In this document: piece by piece, positions 15,890 to 22,781 of the stretch | How the letters are laid out: each line of letters begins with the position of its first letter | Position numbering within the stretch: the stretch's first letter is position 1 | Assembly: GCF_004684085.1 (NCBI RefSeq) | Contig: NZ_SRHZ01000038.1 | Location: 62,001 to 126,000 of the forward strand | Direction: 5' to 3' | From: Stenotrophomonas maltophilia | Lineage (GTDB): Bacteria > Pseudomonadota > Gammaproteobacteria > Xanthomonadales > Xanthomonadaceae | DNA length: 64,000 bases | Position numbers and translations under genes: made by a program | Notes under the pieces: generated by a model | Database searches by the model: none | Seen by the model: the letters and a program-made list of their open reading frames with translations, nothing else | What the model was told of the DNA's origin: nothing

Positions 15890-16691
15890 TGCCCACCGCC
15901 TTGCTGTCGATCACATCCAGCACCGAGTTACGGCGTACCACGTCGTGCCCATCGATCTGACCGACCACGTTGACCACGCAGACGGCTCGTCGCAGTTCGT
16001 CCAGGTCCACGGCCTGCGCGGGCTTCTCCAACAGGCCACCGTTCATCCACTGCATCGCATCAATCACCGCAGCCTGGATACGGCTGACGAACTGCGAGCG
16101 GTCCTTCCCCCACATCAGGGCGATTTCAGTGGCGGTCGCCAGCGCTTTGGAATCCACGGCTGCTGAGTGATCGCGCCACGGGGTCACCGGCTCCCCCACC
16201 GGCTGGCGGGCGGCGAGGTGCTTGACCACCGACTCCATCGCGATCCGCATGTAGGCGTCCGGGCACGACTGGCGATCAAGGTCGACCCTCACCAGTTCGG
16301 CGATGTTCCACGCGTACTCCTGACCACCCGGGGAGGGCTGGGCGGAGAGGGCGGCGAGATAGTCTTCGTGCCGAACGTATTGCTGGTCATCCAAGATGCT
16401 GGCGTGAGCGGATGCGCTGTATACCTGGATGCCGTCGATCATCCGCCAGCCATTGATACGCCCACCCTCACGTGTAGCATTCGCTGCCTGCCAGGCGCCC
16501 CACATGGACGCTGTGACGGGGGACTGGTAGCGATCATCTGTGTCGCTGACCATCGCCATGACATGTTCGGAGCCTTGGTCGCGCTGGGTGGCGATCCACG
16601 CCTCAAACCGCTCGCGCTCCGAGGTGGGCAACTGCACGCATCCGCCGTGCTTCGCGGTCGCCAGGGTGGCGGGGGTCTTGTCGGTGGTCAT
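15882..16691 (-). CDS. Phage early protein of unknown function (Ea22-like N-terminal motif)
   Basis: A 269-residue soluble protein. The N-terminal part, RERFEAWIATQRDQG and SMWGAWQAANA, is the motif found at the start of many Ea22-like phage early proteins; the C-terminal part (ALMWGKDRSQFVSRIQAAVI) is helical. It starts with an ATGA overlap with the upstream gene. No function is known for the family. The frame to 16787 is longer but overlaps the previous gene too far. Confidence 0.65.
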   Translation of the reverse strand: MTTDKTPATLATAKHGGCVQLPTSERERFEAWIATQRDQGSEHVMAMVSDTDDRYQSPVTASMWGAWQAANATREGGRINGWRMIDGIQVYSASAHASILDDQQYVRHEDYLAALSAQPSPGGQEYAWNIAELVRVDLDRQSCPDAYMRIAMESVVKHLAARQPVGEPVTPWRDHSAAVDSKALATATEIALMWGKDRSQFVSRIQAAVIDAMQWMNGGLLEKPAQAVDLDELRRAVCVVNVVGQIDGHDVVRRNSVLDVIDSKAVGNG

Positions 16692-16975
16692 GCGCGTGCT
16701 CCCGTGGCCTTGGCGATGGCGGCTTGCATCGAGTCCAGAACGCTGCTCGGTTCGCCTTCGTTGACGCAGTTCTTGCGGTAGACGCACTCAACCAGCTGCA
16801 GGGCCTGCAGCAGCTCCGGCGCAGCGGCGATCAGGCGGGCGTTGGCTTCCACGTGATCTGGCTGCAAGGAGGCCGTGACATAGACCACATCACCCGATGG
16901 AGAATCGATGTAGAAGAAGTTTGGGTGCTCGCCATGCGAATAGGTCCACGGCCCCGGCGTGTGCTTACTGCTCAT
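16688..16975 (-). CDS. Conserved small phage protein, HTPGPW family
   Basis: A 95-residue protein with the signature SSKHTPGPWTYSHG at the N-terminus and ANARLIAAAPELLQAL in the middle. This family is widespread in left-arm operons of temperate phages of proteobacteria, but its role is unknown. Start and stop both overlap neighbours as ATGA. Confidence 0.75.
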   Translation of the reverse strand: MSSKHTPGPWTYSHGEHPNFFYIDSPSGDVVYVTASLQPDHVEANARLIAAAPELLQALQLVECVYRKNCVNEGEPSSVLDSMQAAIAKATGARA

Positions 16976-17193
16976 GCAATGCTCCTCATAGGCTCGCGGC
17001 GCACAGGCCCGTGCCACAGTTGGACGACGTTGTTGATGCGGACCTGCAGCGGATCGGCGCGCAGGGGTTTCAGCGGATCGCGTAGGCGGCGGTCGGTGTT
17101 CCGGCACGGCGCGCAGTCGGCCGTGGCCTTGCCGTTCACCAGCGGGAAGAAACGCAGCGGCAGCCGGGCCGCACACTTCGTGCAGGTCTTCAT
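16972..17193 (-). CDS. Small zinc-finger-like protein
   Basis: A 73-residue protein beginning MKTCTKCAARLPLRFFPLV with a second knuckle CAPCRN, the pattern of a single treble-clef zinc site at the N-terminus, followed by a basic helical tail. It overlaps both neighbours by four bases. Function unknown. Confidence 0.6.
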   Translation of the reverse strand: MKTCTKCAARLPLRFFPLVNGKATADCAPCRNTDRRLRDPLKPLRADPLQVRINNVVQLWHGPVRREPMRSIA

Positions 17194-17405
17194 GGCAGAC
17201 GCGCCTTCTGCAGGTCCGCCCAGGTGAGCGGGTGAGGGCGCCGCTTGATCCGCTCGTATGCGGCGCTGTGGGATATGTCCAGGATTTCGGCCACCTGCGC
17301 GGTGGTGTAGCGCTTGCCCTCGATCACATGGGCGAACAGCTGGGCGCGGGCCTGACCGGCACGGCGCAGGCTCTTGGCGTGGTAGGGGTACAGGGCGACG
17401 TCCAT
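17190..17405 (-). CDS. Small helix-turn-helix protein
   Basis: A 71-residue protein whose C-terminal half (RYTTAQVAEILDISHSAAYE) is a clear HTH, with KRRPHPLTWADLQKA after it. It could be a local regulator of the left operon or a DNA-binding partner of the recombination genes. Its ATG overlaps the exonuclease stop as TGATG. Confidence 0.6.
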   Translation of the reverse strand: MDVALYPYHAKSLRRAGQARAQLFAHVIEGKRYTTAQVAEILDISHSAAYERIKRRPHPLTWADLQKARLP

Positions 17406-18022
17406 CAGGCGGCCACCTTCAAGCCGAACACTTGGCGCGCTGCGTGGTACTCGCGCAGGAAGCGGTCGAGGTGGCTCTGCAGCTTCTCGGTGAAGCTGTC
17501 GCGGTACACGCGCACGATCAGGGCGTCGTAGCCGGGGCAGTAGGACATGAAATCCCACCACTGACGCTCGGTGATGATCAGGCTGCCGTGCACCTGGGGC
17601 TTGTGTTCGTCCGGCACGCCGCCGGCGCGCAGCCACTTCACGTGGGTGGGACCGTCGGGGCATTTGATTTCCAGGCCGCCCTCCAGCTGGATCAGGCTGT
17701 CGGGGCTGCAGCCGAGCGTGCCGGCATCGTTGAGGATGAACCCGACCTGCTGCGGCACCACCTCGCGCTCGAAGGCGTACAGCTCGCGCGCGTCGTCCTC
17801 GAGGAATTCGCCGCGCTCGGTGTGCCGGTTGCCGGTGAAGGACTGGCCGGCGTCCGGGCGCACAACCTCGTCGATCAGCTGGTTGATGTAGGTGTCAGCG
17901 GCAGCCGCATACTCGCCCTTCTTCGGGGTGATGATGCTGCCGAACTCGCTGGCGGTCGGCACGCCGCGGCGGGCGGCGTACCATTCCGGCGATCGCTGTT
18001 CGAAGGTCAGGATCTGCGCCAT
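17405..18022 (-). CDS. YqaJ/lambda-exonuclease-type recombinase
   Basis: A 205-residue 5'-3' exonuclease of the YqaJ viral recombinase family. The signatures are RSPEWYAARRGVPTASEFGS, ERGEFLEDDAREL (metal-binding Glu), GCSPDSLIQLEGGLEIKCP with the D...E-x-K nuclease core, and KPQVHGSLIIT. It resects DNA ends so that the neighbouring Erf protein can anneal the single strands, the usual exo/annealase pair of temperate phages. It lies 3 bases downstream of erf. Confidence 0.9.
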   Translation of the reverse strand: MAQILTFEQRSPEWYAARRGVPTASEFGSIITPKKGEYAAAADTYINQLIDEVVRPDAGQSFTGNRHTERGEFLEDDARELYAFEREVVPQQVGFILNDAGTLGCSPDSLIQLEGGLEIKCPDGPTHVKWLRAGGVPDEHKPQVHGSLIITERQWWDFMSYCPGYDALIVRVYRDSFTEKLQSHLDRFLREYHAARQVFGLKVAA

Positions 18023-18025
18023 GGG

Positions 18026-18781
18026 TCAGTCCTTCGGCTTGGTCGCTGCAGCGGCGCGGTTGAAGGCCTCGCGCACTTCCGGGGGAAGGTTCGACCCCCT
18101 GCCGCCATAGGCCTGCAGCACCTCGGCCTTGCGCTTCGTGTAGTCCTCGTAGGACTGCAGGCCGTCTGCCACCTGCACCCACTCCTGAGCAACCTCGCGC
18201 GCGATGCGCTGCTGCTCGCTCTCGCCGGCGGCGTTGCCGTCGTCGTCGTCGCCGATCGTCAGGTTGAAGATCATCAGGATCAGATAGCGCCGGCCGTAGC
18301 TGATGGCCGAGCCACGCCCGTGCGTGCTGGTCTTGTTCTTCTCGCCCTTGATACCGACGTTGTCGATCGGGGCGTCGTAGGTGTAGGTCTTCGTGTAACC
18401 ACCGTCGTGCATCACGTCGCAGATGATGCCGACGTGGTCGGCCAGCTCGGAGCGGTCGGTACCGAACGACAGGGAGAAGCCGTGGCGGGTGTAGATCGGG
18501 GTGATCAGCCGGTTGATATCCTCGAGCAGCGCATACCGGCTGTTGGTCTGCTTGTTCTTGCCGCGCTTCTGGATGGCCGGCATTTCCTTCTGGCAGGCCT
18601 TCATGGCGTCCGCGTAGGCACGCGCCGCCTCGCGGTCCTGCATGTCCTTCTGCATTTCCCACAGCTTCTGCAGGCGCTCCACGCCCTGGTCGGGCAGCAT
18701 CATTGCCTGCTGCAGCGCCACGGCAAGGCCGGTGCCCGGCTGCTCGCTGGCTTCGGTGGTGACGATCTGATTCATGGGCAT
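18026..18781 (-). CDS. erf: ERF-family single-strand annealing protein
   Basis: A 251-residue protein of the ERF superfamily. The core reads MPAIQKRGKNKQTNSRYALL, EDINRLITPIYTRHGFSLSF and the glycine-rich SAISYGRRYLILMIFNL, followed by an acidic linker. It anneals complementary single strands in phage recombination and genome circularisation and works with the exonuclease just downstream. A second in-frame ATG two codons in is possible. A stem-loop (18821-18841, GGCCCGCC/GGCGGGCC) lies between it and the upstream gene, without a U-tract. Confidence 0.9.
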   Translation of the reverse strand: MPMNQIVTTEASEQPGTGLAVALQQAMMLPDQGVERLQKLWEMQKDMQDREAARAYADAMKACQKEMPAIQKRGKNKQTNSRYALLEDINRLITPIYTRHGFSLSFGTDRSELADHVGIICDVMHDGGYTKTYTYDAPIDNVGIKGEKNKTSTHGRGSAISYGRRYLILMIFNLTIGDDDDGNAAGESEQQRIAREVAQEWVQVADGLQSYEDYTKRKAEVLQAYGGRGSNLPPEVREAFNRAAAATKPKD

Positions 18782-18850
18782 TTTCTCAACATGAAATGAG
18801 GTGCCGGGTTGCCCGGCGAAGGCCCGCCATTGCGGCGGGCCGGTGTTCGG

Positions 18851-19378
18851 TTACGCGGCCAGGTCTTCCTGCTGTGGCTTGCTGCCCTTGGCCTGCTTCG
18901 TCGGCGGGATCAAGGTGATCTGCACGTCTTCCTGGATCAGCGCGCACAGGGCGCCGGCCTGCTCGGTGGTCGGGTGGAACAGGGCGCTCACGCCGACCTG
19001 CACGCTGCCACCGTCCAGTGCCTCGAAGCGGAAGCGCTTCAGGGTCACGTCCGACAACACCATCGGTTCGGACAGGCCAAGGCCGGTGCCGATGACCAGC
19101 TGATAGCCGGGGTATTCCTCGTCCCACGACAACGCACCGAGGCGGGGGAACTTCACTGCGGTGAGGCCGTCGCTGCCTTCGATCAGATCCTGCTGCTCGC
19201 CCTGGCCGGGCTTGCGGTACAGCGTCTTGCGCAGATCCTTGTTGAAGAAGTCCAGCACCGCGCTACCGGTGGTGGCCAGCAGCTTCAGGTCGCCGGCCAT
19301 CTTGTTTTCGTCGCCGTGCTTCTCGGCCCTGGGGTTGTAGTTGACGACCTTCGCGGTCGCGTCGATCAGTTCGAACAT
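18851..19378 (-). CDS. Conserved phage protein of the recombination module, function unknown
   Basis: A 175-residue protein starting MFELIDATAKVVNYNPRAEK and containing HGDENKMAGDLKLLA and VTLKRFRFEALDGGSVQVG. Similar proteins accompany erf and exonuclease genes in phages, so a role with single-stranded DNA is plausible but not shown by any motif. It is beta-rich in the second half. It lies 42 bases after a small membrane-protein gene. Confidence 0.65.
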   Translation of the reverse strand: MFELIDATAKVVNYNPRAEKHGDENKMAGDLKLLATTGSAVLDFFNKDLRKTLYRKPGQGEQQDLIEGSDGLTAVKFPRLGALSWDEEYPGYQLVIGTGLGLSEPMVLSDVTLKRFRFEALDGGSVQVGVSALFHPTTEQAGALCALIQEDVQITLIPPTKQAKGSKPQQEDLAA

Positions 19379-19420
19379 CGGTGGTGCCTCTCAGGAAGGC
19401 CGGGCGCGCCGGCGGGGAAT

Positions 19421-19570
19421 TCAGCCGCGCACGCTGCTGGTTGCAGCCCATCGGGCTTTGGCAGCGTCACGGTCGGTGTGGGCCTGGTGGATCTCGGCGA
19501 TGCGCAGCGGCACGACGACGGCGGCGAACAGCGCAACGGCGGCCCAGGCGATGCGGAGGCGCTTACTCAT
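19421..19570 (-). CDS. Small membrane protein (49 aa)
   Basis: A 49-residue frame, MSKRLRIAWAAVALFAAVVV followed by PLRIAEIHQAHTDRD, with a basic N-terminus and one hydrophobic helix. It could be a signal anchor. It overlaps the stop of the upstream gene by 8 bases like its neighbours. No family is recognised. Confidence 0.5.
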   Translation of the reverse strand: MSKRLRIAWAAVALFAAVVVPLRIAEIHQAHTDRDAAKARWAATSSVRG

Positions 19571-19874
19571 CGTCGTTTTCCTCCACGCACAGGCCGTCCA
19601 CGGCCTCGCGGTTGTGATCGGTGTCGGTGGGTTCGCACGCGGCCAGAGCGGCGTGCAGGCGGTCGTCGGCGGCGATCTGATCGGCCAGGTCGCGGGCAGT
19701 CAGCGAGGCGTGGGCGGCGGCGAAGACTTCAGCCACGCGGCGGTCCTCGGCGCGCAGCTCGTTGAACAGGTCGAGGTGCGCCTTTCCCACGCGCTCCCGG
19801 CGGACGCTCGCGCTGTTCTCGACGTCCGTGGCCTCGCAGACCAGCAGGCCCAGCAGGGTGAGGGTGCGCGGCAT
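19563..19874 (-). CDS. Small phage protein of unknown function
   Basis: A 103-residue acidic helical protein (MPRTLTLLGLLVCEATDVEN at the start, DLADQIAADDRLHAALAACE later). The ATG shares one base with the previous stop (TGATG). No motif identifies a function. Confidence 0.5.
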   Translation of the reverse strand: MPRTLTLLGLLVCEATDVENSASVRRERVGKAHLDLFNELRAEDRRVAEVFAAAHASLTARDLADQIAADDRLHAALAACEPTDTDHNREAVDGLCVEENDDE

Positions 19875-19990
19875 CACGACAGCACCGCCTGCACCGTGAC
19901 GGTGAAAGCCACACCGAGGCAGAAGGCCAACAGGTAGCCCGAAGCCAGCTTCAGCGCCTGGAAGTGCAGGGCTCGGTCGGCGGCGGTCAT
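19874..19990 (-). CDS. Very small membrane protein (38 aa)
   Basis: A 38-residue frame, MTAADRALHFQALKLASGYL then LAFCLGVAFTVTVQAV, with one membrane helix at the C-terminus. Both ends overlap neighbouring genes (ATGA upstream, TGATG downstream), which supports translation. Function unknown. Confidence 0.45.
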   Translation of the reverse strand: MTAADRALHFQALKLASGYLLAFCLGVAFTVTVQAVLS

Positions 19991-20253
19991 GCGGCACCGC
20001 CTTCTTTGCCGGCCGCGAACACTACCCGGCGCTCACCGCCGCCGGTAGCGCGGCGCTTGACCCAAATCCGAATATCCGTTGATTTCGGATCTTGGCCTTC
20101 ACGCACCCACGTCACCCTGTCATCGCTCACTTCCAGCACGGTTAAAGGCGCAGGAAGAGTCGAGCCGAAAGGTGGGATCACCTGCAGAACGTCGCCGACC
20201 CTCGGATCGTCTTGCGGATCACGGGTTGCCAGCACATCGACAGGGGCGCTCAT
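19987..20253 (-). CDS. Small phage protein, SH3-like beta fold suspected
   Basis: An 88-residue protein with DDPRVGDVLQVIPPF and LTVLEVSDDRVTWVRE, a pattern of short strands that resembles small SH3-like barrels, then a basic tail. The fold is a guess. It overlaps both neighbours by four bases. Confidence 0.5.
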   Translation of the reverse strand: MSAPVDVLATRDPQDDPRVGDVLQVIPPFGSTLPAPLTVLEVSDDRVTWVREGQDPKSTDIRIWVKRRATGGGERRVVFAAGKEGGAA

Positions 20254-20573
20254 GCCGCGTCCTCCAGGTGCCCGGCCTCGAAATCCTTCATCGAGGCGTC
20301 CACGCGGCAGGACATGTCGCGGACCAGGTCAGCCAGCTCGCGGAAGTAGGGCAACAGGTGGGCCGGGACCTCCTGCGAAAGGAGGTGGGTCATCACGTGC
20401 CGAGCCTGGCTCAGCTTCTCGACCAGCGGGGCAACGTCGCCCTCGCGCTCCAGCTCCGCCGCCACGTGGTCGCAGGCGAACTGGAAGGCCTCGTCGTTCG
20501 GTTCGGCCGGTGCGCGGCCGTCATGGCTGCGCTGGGCAGCGCGGGCCAGGTCGTTTGCGGTGCGGACTGCCAT
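20250..20573 (-). CDS. First gene of the leftward operon, unknown function
   Basis: A 107-residue helical, acidic protein starting MAVRTANDLARAAQRSHDGR. It is the first gene after the leftward promoter, the lambda N position, but it is not Arg-rich and has no antiterminator box that could be recognised. The ATG at 20573 is preceded by GGGG at 6 bases, with a leader of about 35 bases from the predicted start point. Confidence 0.55.
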   Translation of the reverse strand: MAVRTANDLARAAQRSHDGRAPAEPNDEAFQFACDHVAAELEREGDVAPLVEKLSQARHVMTHLLSQEVPAHLLPYFRELADLVRDMSCRVDASMKDFEAGHLEDAA

Positions 20574-20614
20574 GGGTGACCCCGTCTGGATGGCCCGGGT
20601 GGGCCGACGGGGCA

Positions 20615-20643
20615 ACATTACCGAAATGGTTATCGGTGGTCAA
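20615..20643 (-). promoter_or_regulatory. Leftward early promoter PL
   Basis: On the minus strand TTGACC (20643-20638) and TAATGT (20620-20615) are separated by exactly 17 bases, a near-consensus sigma-70 promoter. Transcription would start near 20608 and run through the recombination operon. Repressor operators overlap the spacer and the region just upstream. Confidence 0.8.
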
Positions 20644-20658
20644 TACCGAAACGGTAAT
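20617..20658. promoter_or_regulatory. Left operator pair (OL)
   Basis: Two copies of a 17-bp site with core ACCG-AAA-CGGT: ATTACCGAAATGGTTAT at 20617-20633 and AATACCGAAACGGTAAT at 20642-20658, centres 25 bp apart. The same pair with the same spacing occurs inverted at the right operator. Confidence 0.8.
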
Positions 20659-20688
20659 TTTTTTGCGACCGGTTCGGGTTGGTGGGCC

Positions 20689-20720
20689 CAAACGCAAAGA
20701 ACCCCGCGCTGGCGGGGTTC
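20689..20720 (-). terminator. Terminator downstream of the repressor/rex-position genes
   Basis: Perfect stem GAACCCCGC-GCTG-GCGGGGTTC (20699-20720), followed on the minus strand by TTTGCGTTT. It would stop the repressor-lysogen transcript 24 bases after the last gene and before it reads into PL. Confidence 0.7.
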
Positions 20721-20743
20721 CGGTGGAAGCTCAGGGGGGAACT

Positions 20744-21097
20744 TCAGTAGCGGTAGCGGAGCAGTCCAGCGTCCTCAAAGCTGACGCCGTCCAGCATGCA
20801 CTCCTGCGCGCGCTCCATATCCTTGTGTAGCTGGATCAGCGCTTCATCATCGAGCTGTTCGATACCCGCAAGACCAAACACTGCCTGGTCGATGATCATC
20901 TGCATGGGGTATCCCCAGCGTCGCCGGAAGTGCCTGATCATCTTGCAATGCGACTCCCGCATGAGGTCATCCATGCCGCGCGGGGGAGGTTGTGGCTTTA
21001 CCAGGCGAAGCCTGGGCCGATTACTCTCTACCTCGGCCTCCATCGCCTTCGCCATCCGGCTAGCCAGCTCCCTCAACCGTTCTTCGCTCAAAGCCAT
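20744..21097 (-). CDS. Protein in the lambda rex position, downstream of the repressor
   Basis: A 117-residue helical protein (MALSEERLRELASRMAKAME; later MIRHFRRRWGYPMQMIIDQA). It overlaps the repressor 3' end by 38 bases, is transcribed with it, and is followed by its own terminator, so it should be expressed in the lysogen. Genes at this place in lambdoid phages (rexA) often act in superinfection exclusion. No domain is recognised, so that role is positional inference. GGGAG lies 6 bases before the second of two tandem ATG codons. Confidence 0.6.
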   Translation of the reverse strand: MALSEERLRELASRMAKAMEAEVESNRPRLRLVKPQPPPRGMDDLMRESHCKMIRHFRRRWGYPMQMIIDQAVFGLAGIEQLDDEALIQLHKDMERAQECMLDGVSFEDAGLLRYRY

Positions 21098-21551
21098 CAT
21101 TCGCTCCCTTTGCCTTTTCCAGCCGTGCCACGAAGGCCCGCATGAAGTCGAGAACGTTGCTGTCATCCAGAGCAGCCGCTTCTGCACTGACCGTCTCATA
21201 GGCGACGGCCAGTGCGATCACGTTGATGTCTGGGACAGGTGGTTCTCCCCTGATCTCCGCCACCAGCTGCAGTAGCCGATGGGCGGAACGGAGCGTAGCC
21301 ACGTCTATTCCCACAGGCTGAGACGCTGAAGCGGGTGGGCGATCCAGTTCGCCGTGGACAAGGCCCATGGCGGCCTCCAGGTCACGGGCCAACCTTCCTC
21401 CTATGCCCTTTGGAGACCCCTCGGAGATCCATTGGCTGACCTGCGGCTGTGCCCAGCGGCTGCCGCCGTACTGTCGCGCCCATTCGGCTGGGCCGCCCGC
21501 CTGATTGACCAGGCGGCGCATGTTTTCGGTTCGGGCGGTGCTTGCGTCCAT
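21060..21551 (-). CDS. Prophage repressor (CI-like, short, no S24 peptidase)
   Basis: A 163-residue repressor. The N-terminal part NMRRLVNQAGGPAEWARQYG then QPQVSQWISEGSPKGIGGRL is an HTH (XRE-like) with the recognition helix around SQWISEG. The C-terminal part is helical (FMRAFVARLEKAKGAND) and lacks the Ser-Lys peptidase dyad of LexA-like repressors, so induction would not be by ordinary self-cleavage. It faces the Cro-like gene across the right operator. The start at 21551 is the only ATG before the operator region. Confidence 0.8.
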   Translation of the reverse strand: MDASTARTENMRRLVNQAGGPAEWARQYGGSRWAQPQVSQWISEGSPKGIGGRLARDLEAAMGLVHGELDRPPASASQPVGIDVATLRSAHRLLQLVAEIRGEPPVPDINVIALAVAYETVSAEAAALDDSNVLDFMRAFVARLEKAKGANDGFERRTVEGAG

Positions 21552-21585
21552 GGGGGTAATGGTCACAAGCGACGACCTGCAGGGG

Positions 21586-21628
21586 AATGACCGAAACGGT
21601 ATTGACCACCAATAACCAAAACGGTAAT
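21586..21628. promoter_or_regulatory. Right operator pair (OR)
   Basis: Two sites, AATGACCGAAACGGTATT (21586-21603) and AATAACCAAAACGGTAAT (21611-21628), centres 25 bp apart. Read on the minus strand, the block is nearly identical over about 42 bp to the left operator block on the plus strand, so both early promoters carry the same control cassette in opposite orientation. Confidence 0.8.
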
Positions 21629-21630
21629 GT
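21602..21630 (+). promoter_or_regulatory. Rightward early promoter PR
   Basis: TTGACC (21602-21607), 17-base spacer, TAATGT (21625-21630). The expected start point is 21636-21638, at or next to the Cro-like ATG, so that mRNA would be leaderless or nearly so. Confidence 0.8.
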
Positions 21631-21637
21631 GCGGCGC

Positions 21638-21892
21638 ATGAACCTGACCAACTACGCCACCAGCAAAGGGGGAACCGGCACGCTGAAGTGCCCGGTTCTG
21701 GTTTCGGTTGCCCAAAAGGCCAACTGCAGCGTCGGAACGCTCTACCAGATCGCGCTGGGAAACAAGCAACCCAGTCCGAAGCTGGCGAACGAGATCCACC
21801 GCGCCACACGGGGGCGGGTAAACCGCAGCGAACTGCGCCCCGACGTCTTCGGCCCGGCGCCGGCAAATGAACCCACCGACTCGGCTGCCTGA
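21638..21892 (+). CDS. Cro-like HTH protein (YdaS/Cro family)
   Basis: An 84-residue DNA-binding protein. The HTH is VAQKANCSVGTLYQIALGNK followed by QPSPKLANEIHRATRGRV and SELRPDVFG, the pattern of YdaS/Cro-type proteins encoded opposite a CI-like repressor. It would repress the lysogenic promoter and tune the early ones. The ATG at 21638 is 8 bases after the -10 hexamer; no ribosome site fits, consistent with a leaderless message. An upstream in-frame start at 21587 would lie inside the operator and is rejected. Confidence 0.85.
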   Translation: MNLTNYATSKGGTGTLKCPVLVSVAQKANCSVGTLYQIALGNKQPSPKLANEIHRATRGRVNRSELRPDVFGPAPANEPTDSAA

Positions 21893-21923
21893 CATGGCCG
21901 CTCGCAGCCATCGCATTGAGGCG

Positions 21924-22451
21924 TCAGGCGATAGGGCTATAGATGGTCCCGGTAGTCGCCGGTGCACTATCCGCCGCGCCTTTTCCGCCGACGAACAGCT
22001 CTTTTCCGCAGTTGTTGCATACGCGGTAGATCTTCCCTGTGTAGCGCGCAGGGGGCTGGAGGACGCTTCTAGTGCCATCTCGGTCCCAGCAGATCTGACA
22101 GAGGTAGTGCTGCGGCTGCGCGACTTCTGGATTGCTCTCCCCGCCAGCATTGACGTGGCCGAGGTATGCAAGGGCGCCATTTCCGATGTCGACAAGCGGG
22201 TAGCTGTCCTTCTTCGCGACGGATTCTTTGAGTTTTCGCAGTTCCTCTGTGGCCTGGAAGTACTCGCTCTGCAGCTGAAGCAGCATGGTGTTGTGAGCGA
22301 GCAGACCCTGCTGGGCTGCGAGCAGCTTCTCGTTGATCTGCGCGATCGCCGCAGCGGATTGGTTGAAGTCTCGGACGGCCAGGGTGGCTGTGGCCAGCTC
22401 CTGGGCGCTCTTGAGCGAGGCAATCGCCGTGGCGATTGAACTGAAATCCAT
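21924..22451 (-). CDS. Moron: coiled-coil zinc-ribbon protein
   Basis: A 175-residue protein with a helical coiled-coil N-terminal half (AAIAQINEKLLAAQQGLLAH, FQATEELRKLKESV) and a C-terminal zinc ribbon formed by CQIC and CNNC. It is oriented against the rightward operon between the cro-like gene and the replication genes, so it has its own promoter and is a candidate lysogen-expressed gene. Its leader is about 80 percent identical to that of the moron at 46702. The function is unknown; the coiled coil plus zinc ribbon suggests a sensor or scaffold. Confidence 0.65.
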   Translation of the reverse strand: MDFSSIATAIASLKSAQELATATLAVRDFNQSAAAIAQINEKLLAAQQGLLAHNTMLLQLQSEYFQATEELRKLKESVAKKDSYPLVDIGNGALAYLGHVNAGGESNPEVAQPQHYLCQICWDRDGTRSVLQPPARYTGKIYRVCNNCGKELFVGGKGAADSAPATTGTIYSPIA

Positions 22452-22515
22452 GTCCGTCTCCGGTAGCAGGTTGGGTGGTTGGCACCTCCAACTCTACCGG
22501 CAGACGGGCACCCAT
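22452..22515 (-). promoter_or_regulatory. Structured moron leader, copy 1
   Basis: The leader of the zinc-ribbon moron. An outer stem CTACCGG/CCGGTAG (22460-22466 with 22494-22500) encloses an inner TTGGAGGTGCCAA hairpin. The 3' arm runs into CCGGAGACGGAC, which contains the ribosome site just before the ATG. Upstream is the element CTGCCGGTAGAGT and ATGGGTG. The same block is at 47182-47254. Confidence 0.6.
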
Positions 22516-22530
22516 ACGGCCGGCCATGGC

Positions 22531-22716
22531 TCAGTCCTGGCGAGCGGGGAAGGGCACAACCACGCCCACCGCACCGGCCGCCATCGGCTCGCGCTTCCTC
22601 CGCTTCAGCGGTCGCACGCGGGTCTTTCCCCCCGCCCTTACGAGGGCAAAGCACCGCCCACCGGTCCAGATCATCTGGACGACGTTTCCGTGGGCATTCC
22701 GCAGTGAACCGGGCAT
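22531..22716 (-). CDS. Possible small basic protein upstream of the moron (61 aa)
   Basis: A 61-residue frame starting MPGSLRNAHGNVVQMIWTGG, with a basic patch (KTRVRPLKRRKREP) and ending VVVPFPARQD. A good ribosome site, GGAAGG, lies 6 bases before the ATG. It sits between the moron leader and the rightward replication genes, antisense to the rightward transcript. It may be a small unknown protein or chance; no homology can be judged. Confidence 0.35.
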   Translation of the reverse strand: MPGSLRNAHGNVVQMIWTGGRCFALVRAGGKTRVRPLKRRKREPMAAGAVGVVVPFPARQD

Positions 22717-22781
22717 CGAGGCCTTCCGTTGTGGTGGGCCTCCATTTCCGCCCCCAACCCCCTGGCAAGAAAAGGCAAATC

